6,705 nt of DNA from Crocinitomicaceae bacterium (GTDB lineage Bacteria > Bacteroidota > Bacteroidia > Flavobacteriales_D > Crocinitomicaceae), in the NCBI GenBank assembly GCA_002696025.1, contig NZQU01000087.1, forward strand, positions 1-6,705, written 5' to 3'. Position numbers and translations under genes: made by a program. The first letter of the stretch is position 1. Every line of letters starts with the position of its first letter. Of this stretch, positions 1-4,042 are shown piece by piece. The notes below the pieces were generated by a model. The model searched no databases. It was not told where the DNA came from and saw nothing but the letters and a program-made list of their open reading frames with translations.

Positions 1-844
1 CTTTTGATTCTCTAAGAAGAACAAAGTTATTATCCAAAATGGGTATTTGATTCATCAAGTGAATGGCTCTATTATAATCATAATTGTTTCCATATTTATT
101 GTGATTAATAATATCTCCATGAGAAACAATTGACTCAAAAAAATTATTCATTTCAAAAGAATCATGGACCAATAAATGAGTAACATTTCTACAGCCTCTG
201 CCGTAATAATCAAAAATATCATCTCCTAATTTTTGAAGATTGTTTTTAGATTCATTTTCTGAAATTACAGCTATAGAGGTTCTGTTTTTTCTAAAAATAT
301 GGGGTAAATGACCAAAATACTTTTTAAAATATAAATTTGAATTATCACTTCCTGTTGCAATTACAGCATCTACGTCTTTCATTTTAGAATTTACAAACTC
401 ATATTTATTTTTAAAAAAAGGATACTTATCTGATAAAAAATTCAAAAATAAGGGAAGTAAAATTTTATCATCAGAACTTAATTTGATCTTTGCATGGTTT
501 CCAGATAAAAGAACACATAAAAAGTCATGAAATCCAACAAGTGGTATGTTTCCAGCCATAATAATAGCAATACGATTGGTTGATTTTTGACCAATATTAT
601 AATCGGATATAAATGAATTCAACTCATTTTTGTGACACATTGAAGCCAATGAAAGAATTGATTTCCTAATGTATTTTTCCGTAAACCAAGGGTTAGATGC
701 CTTATGACTATTAATTACTTCATTGAATTTTTGATATTCATCTTTCGAACAGTTCTTATTTGAATCTTCATAACTAGAATTTAATCCTAAATCATTAAAT
801 AACTTACCAAGATCTATAAAGCAATCTATAATGTTTTCTTTCAT
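1..844 (-). CDS. Acyl-CoA reductase (LuxC-type), C-terminus missing
   Basis: Proteins of the LuxC/acyl-CoA reductase family reduce fatty acyl-CoA or acyl-enzyme intermediates to aldehydes with NADPH, through an aldehyde-dehydrogenase-like fold and a cysteine thioester. Translating the minus strand from the ATG at 842-844 gives 281 residues with no stop up to the left edge. Family hallmarks are visible: NPWFTEKYI near residue 51, the AGNIP nucleotide-binding segment near 97-101, ATGSDNSNLYF near 163-173, HIFRKNRTS near 182-190, and YYGRGCRNV near 213-221 with Cys218 as the expected nucleophile. The family usually runs to about 350 residues, so roughly 70 C-terminal residues lie outside the window. 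A TATATTTG box ends 9 bp before the ATG, which supports this start with a very short leader. The gene is divergent from a ferredoxin, a recurrent arrangement in Bacteroidota. The physiological substrate is not known from the sequence; there are no lux luciferase genes in view. Confidence 0.93.
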   Translation of the reverse strand, partial: MKENIIDCFIDLGKLFNDLGLNSSYEDSNKNCSKDEYQKFNEVINSHKASNPWFTEKYIRKSILSLASMCHKNELNSFISDYNIGQKSTNRIAIIMAGNIPLVGFHDFLCVLLSGNHAKIKLSSDDKILLPLFLNFLSDKYPFFKNKYEFVNSKMKDVDAVIATGSDNSNLYFKKYFGHLPHIFRKNRTSIAVISENESKNNLQKLGDDIFDYYGRGCRNVTHLLVHDSFEMNNFFESIVSHGDIINHNKYGNNYDYNRAIHLMNQIPILDNNFVLLRESK

Positions 845-853
845 AATTGTTTG

Positions 854-861
854 CAAATATA
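854..861 (-). promoter_or_regulatory. Bacteroidota-type -7 box of the acyl-CoA reductase gene
   Basis: Read on the minus strand this is TATATTTG, an exact match to the TAnnTTTG -7 consensus of the Bacteroidota primary sigma factor. It ends 9 bp before the ATG, so the transcript would have a leader of only a few bases. A TTG triplet lies 23 bp upstream and another 15 bp upstream, neither at the ideal spacing of about 19-21 bp, so the -33 element is imperfect. There is no Shine-Dalgarno sequence. Confidence 0.55.
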
Positions 862-986
862 AAATCTTAATATGATCAATAAAACAATAAAGACCTTAGA
901 AATAAAAATTTTGTTTTTTTAAAAATTATTAACGCTTTATTGTTATAAATAATTGAAAAGAAACAATTTATTAGAACAAACGTTAT

Positions 987-994
987 TAATTTTG
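987..994 (+). promoter_or_regulatory. Bacteroidota-type -7 box of the ferredoxin gene
   Basis: TAATTTTG matches the TAnnTTTG -7 consensus and ends 18 bp before the ferredoxin ATG, giving an expected leader of about 12 bases. I find no convincing TTG -33 element at the right distance upstream. Together with the box at 854-861 on the other strand it suggests that the 168-bp gap holds two back-to-back promoters that do not overlap. Confidence 0.45.
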
Positions 995-1012
995 TAAATA
1001 AAGTTTTTTGCA

Positions 1013-1360
1013 ATGGCAATAATGATTACAGATGAATGTATTAACTGTGGTGCTTGTGACCCTGAATGTCCTAATAATGCCATATATGAAGGAGGAATGG
1101 AATGGCGATTTTCTGATGGGACCTCTTTAACTGGTGCTATTGAAAAGCCCAATGGAGAAAAAATTATAGCTGACGACCCATTTGAACCCAAAGATATGGA
1201 CGTTTATTACATCAGCCCCGATAAATGTACTGAATGTGTTGGTTTTCATGATGAGCCGCAATGTGCTGCTGTATGTCCTGTTGATTGTTGTGTAGATGAT
1301 CCAAATTATGTTGAAAGTGAGGAAGAGCTAATGAATAAAAAAGATTTTCTTCATTTATAA
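1013..1360 (+). CDS. 2[4Fe-4S] ferredoxin (4Fe-4S dicluster protein)
   Basis: This is a 115-residue soluble low-potential electron carrier with two [4Fe-4S] clusters. The N-terminal motif is C9-x2-C12-x2-C15-x3-C19-P, opening with MITDECINCGACDPECP. The second motif is C72-x2-C75-x8-C84-x3-C88-P. By analogy with bacterial 2[4Fe-4S] ferredoxins, C9, C12, C15 and C88 would hold one cluster, and C72, C75, C84 and C19 the other. The eight-residue spacing in the second motif and the roughly 50-residue linker between motifs place it with the longer Allochromatium-type ferredoxins rather than clostridial ones. Two further cysteines, C92 and C93, follow the second motif. The start MAIMITDE is the usual start of this family in Bacteroidota. 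The gene is divergent from the acyl-CoA reductase; its stop codon lies inside the 3' end of the opposing Smr gene. The redox partner is unknown. Confidence 0.95.
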   Translation: MAIMITDECINCGACDPECPNNAIYEGGMEWRFSDGTSLTGAIEKPNGEKIIADDPFEPKDMDVYYISPDKCTECVGFHDEPQCAAVCPVDCCVDDPNYVESEEELMNKKDFLHL

Positions 1361-1894
1361 AAAATCATCAATCATCGTATATTTTATTTCAACCCTGGTT
1401 GCCCCTTTACCATATTCCCTATAATCAGCATCGGAACAAAAAAAACCTCTTTTTGACCGAAAATAACTCAACACTTCCTCTTTTAAAACACCCTCTCCAA
1501 GACCATGTATCACTACAAATGAAATAATTCGTTTTTTGACCATCTTTCTAACAAAGTTATCAAGAGTAGAAATTTGAAGTTGTAATTTTTCGAAATTTGT
1601 TAGGTGTTGGTCTGAATCTATAATCTCGTGAATATGCAGATCTATTTCATGAATCAATTCCGTTTTTTTTCTAGATTTTACAGCTATTTTATTTTTGTTT
1701 TTTGACAATTCTATACCCTCATTTATATGAGAATAATCTTCACTATAAATTTTAATGATTTGATCGGTCTCTTTTTGAATAACAAAACCATAATCAGTTT
1801 CAACAAGAAGCAAATTTGGATTTAATATTTCCTTTACGATACCGTATCCGGTTTCATTGACAATTCTAACTTTTTCACCTACTGTAAAGCCCAT
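1355..1894 (-). CDS. Smr-domain protein, compact DUF2027-like
   Basis: This 179-residue protein has two parts. Residues 1-50 form a small beta-rich, SH3-like segment (GEKVRIVNETGYGIVKEI, then LLLVETDYGFVI), resembling the N-terminus of Bacteroidota DUF2027/Smr proteins. After a lysine-rich linker at about 60-78, residues 80-172 are an Smr domain: EIDLHIHEI with the LDLH-like D85-L86-H87, then VVIHGLGEGVLKEEV with the HGxGxGxLK loop at 130-138, then GKGATRVEIKY. Smr domains occur in MutS2 and in SmrA/SmrB-type nucleases that act on branched DNA or on mRNA at collided ribosomes; which applies here cannot be told. DUF2027 proteins are usually about twice as long, and the central domain is absent here. 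The ATG at 1892-1894 lies 20 bp inside the 3' end of the upstream M50 gene, so translation is probably coupled. The stop overlaps the ferredoxin stop region by 6 bp. Confidence 0.86.
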   Translation of the reverse strand: MGFTVGEKVRIVNETGYGIVKEILNPNLLLVETDYGFVIQKETDQIIKIYSEDYSHINEGIELSKNKNKIAVKSRKKTELIHEIDLHIHEIIDSDQHLTNFEKLQLQISTLDNFVRKMVKKRIISFVVIHGLGEGVLKEEVLSYFRSKRGFFCSDADYREYGKGATRVEIKYTMIDDFL

Positions 1895-2816
1895 ATATAA
1901 AATCTATCATTTCATAATTAAAAAACAATACGAAGGGTACAATTAATGAAGAAAACCATAATAAAATTATAAGCAATCTAAACCATTTTGAAGCATCCAT
2001 ATTCATTGGTGATATTAAAACATTGCTAACCTGACTGGCAATTATATCATCAATATCCTCATCTGACATTTCAATATATTTTTTAATTGTCGGATTGTGA
2101 TCTAATACAATGCTTTTTAAAGTTGCATAATCTTTATTAGAAAGATCATCATAATCAATTACATAATTTAATTGTAGACTCTTTAATTCCTTACGGATAT
2201 AATAACTTTGTTGTAATTTACGAACTCTAAAACTCATTAAAAATCCAAATAAAATCATCAACCATGAATCAATAAAAAACCCAATTGCAATAAGAGATAA
2301 AGAAGAAATAAAAGAAAATATTAACAAAAACAAATCAGAACTTTTATTCAACAAAAGCTTTAACAATTGCCCTCCGTCTAAAGGGTCTAATGGCAAAAGG
2401 TTAATTATATTTAAAAGAAAAAACATAATGGCCAAAAATAAAAGCCAATCCATTTTAAATGATAAAAAAAGAAAAAACAATATAACCCCTAAAATAATTC
2501 CAGGAAAAGGACCTGCTCCAACAACTAATAAACTCTCTTTTTGAGAGTATATTTTCTTTTTTCCTTGCACAAAAGCACCCATTAAAGGAACAAAAAGCAT
2601 TTTTACATGCTTGTATTTAAACTTTTTCATAAATGAAAAATGTCCAAGTTCATGAATGAATAATACAAACAGAAGAAAAGAGATGAATAAAATTTCCTCT
2701 GAAAAGAAAATATAAAAAGTAACAACAAAAATAACCATAGATAACAAAGTTTTTTTGTAATTGTCTTTACTTTCTTTTTCTCTAATTATTGGTTTTTCTG
2801 GATAAATATCAGACAT
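1875..2816 (-). CDS. M50 family (site-2-type) membrane metalloprotease
   Basis: An integral-membrane zinc protease of the M50/S2P group, whose members cleave substrates within or next to the membrane. With the ATG at 2814-2816 it has 313 residues. The zinc-binding HELGH is at 55-59, in a hydrophobic helix. The second family motif, NLLPLDPLDGG, is at 139-149 with Asp147 as the expected third zinc ligand. Hydrophobic segments lie at about 26-38, 42-57, 96-119, 124-142, 162-195 and 279-299. Residues 205-278 form a polar, acidic soluble region before the last membrane segment. An in-frame GTG at 2841-2843 would add nine residues. I prefer the ATG because a TATTTTTG promoter box at 2843-2850 overlaps the GTG, so transcription should begin downstream of it. 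The gene overlaps the start of the Smr gene by 20 bp, making a two-gene operon. The substrate is unknown, and no sigma or anti-sigma factor gene is nearby. Confidence 0.9.
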   Translation of the reverse strand: MSDIYPEKPIIREKESKDNYKKTLLSMVIFVVTFYIFFSEEILFISFLLFVLFIHELGHFSFMKKFKYKHVKMLFVPLMGAFVQGKKKIYSQKESLLVVGAGPFPGIILGVILFFLFLSFKMDWLLFLAIMFFLLNIINLLPLDPLDGGQLLKLLLNKSSDLFLLIFSFISSLSLIAIGFFIDSWLMILFGFLMSFRVRKLQQSYYIRKELKSLQLNYVIDYDDLSNKDYATLKSIVLDHNPTIKKYIEMSDEDIDDIIASQVSNVLISPMNMDASKWFRLLIILLWFSSLIVPFVLFFNYEMIDFIYGLYSR

Positions 2817-2842
2817 AAGTATATAAAACGGATTCTCAAACA

Positions 2843-2850
2843 CAAAAATA
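2843..2850 (-). promoter_or_regulatory. Candidate -7 box of the M50-smr operon
   Basis: Read on the minus strand this is TATTTTTG, matching TAnnTTTG. Its last base is the first base of the upstream GTG start candidate of the protease gene. If it is used, the transcript starts a few bases inside that candidate reading frame and leads to the ATG at 2816 with a leader of about 20 bases. No TTG is found at the -33 distance, which weakens the call. Confidence 0.4.
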
Positions 2851-2931
2851 AGCTATATTATCCTAAAATAATATTTAAAAAATCATAACAAATTATAAGT
2901 TAATTGTAATAAATTAGCACAAACAAGTAAA

Positions 2932-3396
2932 ATGATTTCAACAGAATATCAAGACATAGAAGTTGCATTTAATAAAATTGACAATCTTAATGACCTAGAG
3001 TTAGAAAAATTATGCGAAAAGCATACATTAAATCAACCTGAATTATTAGAATATATTTTATCTGCAAGCGTTGAATATAAAAACGAACAACTTGAAGGGC
3101 TTCTAGTATATTACTTCTGTCTTTTAATGGAAATAAGAATTAATAAGGCACCACTAGAACTTAAAATAGATGAAAAGTCTATAGTTGCTTTTGAAGATCA
3201 ATTTCTTAATGTAATTAATGAATATTTTGAAAATGAGAAGATTGAGCTTCTTGAGGAATATACAGATCAAGGGGAATTGGTTAAATTTATGATTATTGAA
3301 ATATCAACTCCTGATGAGGATGGTTCTAAATTAGATGAAGAAACAGCTGTTCAATTATTTATATCTTCTATTGCCATGATTAAACTTCTATTTTAA
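2932..3396 (+). CDS. Hypothetical acidic protein
   Basis: I do not recognise a family for this 154-residue protein. It has no signal peptide and no clear membrane segment, so it is probably cytoplasmic. It is rich in Glu, Asp and Leu, and its first two thirds read as amphipathic helices, for example LEKLCEKHTLNQPELLEYIL at about 24-43 and FEDQFLNVINEYFENEKIEL at about 86-105. The C-terminal part contains a predicted strand (KFMIIEIST) and a final helix ending in the hydrophobic tail IAMIKLLF. It starts at the ATG at 2932, with no Shine-Dalgarno sequence. It is followed after 35 bp by the DUF4442 gene on the same strand, so the two are probably co-transcribed. Its last three codons and stop lie in the first copy of an exact 18-bp tandem duplication. 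Confidence 0.8.
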   Translation: MISTEYQDIEVAFNKIDNLNDLELEKLCEKHTLNQPELLEYILSASVEYKNEQLEGLLVYYFCLLMEIRINKAPLELKIDEKSIVAFEDQFLNVINEYFENEKIELLEEYTDQGELVKFMIIEISTPDEDGSKLDEETAVQLFISSIAMIKLLF

Positions 3397-3420
3397 TTCA
3401 TTCTTCTATTTTAATTCATT
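3385..3420 (+). repeat. Perfect 18-bp tandem duplication over a stop codon
   Basis: The 18-bp unit CTTCTATTTTAATTCATT occurs twice without a mismatch, at 3385-3402 and 3403-3420. The first copy supplies the codons for Leu-Leu-Phe and the TAA stop of the acidic protein gene. The second copy lies in the gap before the DUF4442 gene. Because the unit is a multiple of three, the second copy also carries an in-frame TAA and acts as a backup stop. It looks like a recent slippage duplication. Confidence 0.95.
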
Positions 3421-3431
3421 AAAAAAATGTT

Positions 3432-3902
3432 ATGCTAAATAAACCTACGTTAAAATACATGAAATGGAAACTTTTCCTTTTGGGTTTATTTAAAATTCCA
3501 TTGGTTAGATATATAAGACCACGTTTGTTACATATTGATGATGATGATATATCAATTCAAATAAAATTAAGAAAACGAACAAAAAACCATTTAAATTCCA
3601 TGTATTTTGGAGCTTTAGCTGTTGGCGCTGACATAGCAGGAGGCTTGCATGCATTTTACTTTTCCGAATCTTTAGGAGAAAAAATATCATTTGCTTTCAA
3701 AGGCATGAACGCAAATTTCATTAAACGGGCAGAAAGTGACATAATTTTTAAAAGTTCTGAAGGAAAACTAATACAGAATGCAGTATTAAACAGTCAAAAA
3801 ACAAAAAAAAGAGTCAATCAGAATATTAAAGTAAAAGCTTTCAATTCAAAAAATGAAGTAATAGCTGAATTCATAATGATTGTATCTGTTAAGGTGGTCT
3901 AA
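3432..3902 (+). CDS. DUF4442 protein (hotdog-fold, thioesterase-like)
   Basis: This 156-residue protein matches the DUF4442 group, related to PaaI/YiiD-type hotdog thioesterases. The recognisable core is at about 49-72, including NHLNSMYFGALAVGADIAGG, which corresponds to the start of the long central hotdog helix. It is followed by the strand FAFKGMNANFIKRAESDI at 88-104 and the final strands NIKVKAFNSKNEVIAEFIMI at 131-150. The N-terminus (MKWKLFLLGLFKIPLVRYI) is basic and hydrophobic, and could contact a membrane or an acyl chain rather than span the membrane. Members are presumed to bind or hydrolyse acyl thioesters, but the activity of this group is mostly untested. The gene starts 35 bp after the acidic hypothetical protein. 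Another ATG five bases upstream is out of frame and meets a stop after three codons. Confidence 0.85.
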   Translation: MLNKPTLKYMKWKLFLLGLFKIPLVRYIRPRLLHIDDDDISIQIKLRKRTKNHLNSMYFGALAVGADIAGGLHAFYFSESLGEKISFAFKGMNANFIKRAESDIIFKSSEGKLIQNAVLNSQKTKKRVNQNIKVKAFNSKNEVIAEFIMIVSVKVV

Positions 3903-3982
3903 TCTTAATTTTTGATTTAATCCAACTATTTCATCGATTTTATCGTCTAATTAATTAAATTTACGTATACAGCAAATAACAA

Positions 3983-4042
3983 ATGCGAGCACTTTTTATT
4001 TTCCTTTTCTCAATTTTATTTATTGCCAACGGTTATTCTCAG
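3983..4042 (+). other. Signal peptide of the PKD-repeat protein
   Basis: Codons 1-20 encode a start with one arginine, a hydrophobic core (ALFIFLFSILFIA) and a short polar end, NGYSQ, directly before the mature-looking APTADFS. A Ser-Gln end before the mature protein is common among Bacteroidota Sec signal peptides. There is no lipobox cysteine near the cleavage site, so it is not a lipoprotein. The first cysteine is at residue 34, inside repeat 1. Confidence 0.85.

Noticed and set aside
1..844. The LuxC-type reductase as part of a bioluminescence operon
   Set aside because: No luciferase, LuxD or LuxE gene is near, and stand-alone acyl-CoA reductases of this family are common in non-luminous Bacteroidota.
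943..1191. An 82-codon minus-strand open frame across the ferredoxin start
   Set aside because: It lies opposite the clearly real ferredoxin gene, has no family features, and would overlap both promoters.
1343..1366. Possible hairpin GATTTT...AAAATC between the convergent ferredoxin and smr genes
   Set aside because: The stem has six pairs, five of them A-T, with a 12-base loop; this is expected by chance in AT-rich DNA and is not convincing as a terminator.
2866..2876. Short palindrome AAATA-A-TATTT between divergent genes, as an operator
   Set aside because: It is only five A/T pairs per arm; such palindromes are common by chance in AT-rich spacers.
2910..2917. TAAATTAG as a -7 box for the acidic protein gene
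   Set aside because: It has one mismatch in the conserved TTTG part and no -33 partner, so the promoter of this gene remains unplaced.
3505..3690. A 61-codon minus-strand open frame
   Set aside because: It is opposite the DUF4442 gene and has no recognisable protein features.
3956..3963. TAAATTTA as a -7 box for the PKD gene
   Set aside because: It lacks the conserved final G of TAnnTTTG and there is no TTG at the -33 distance.
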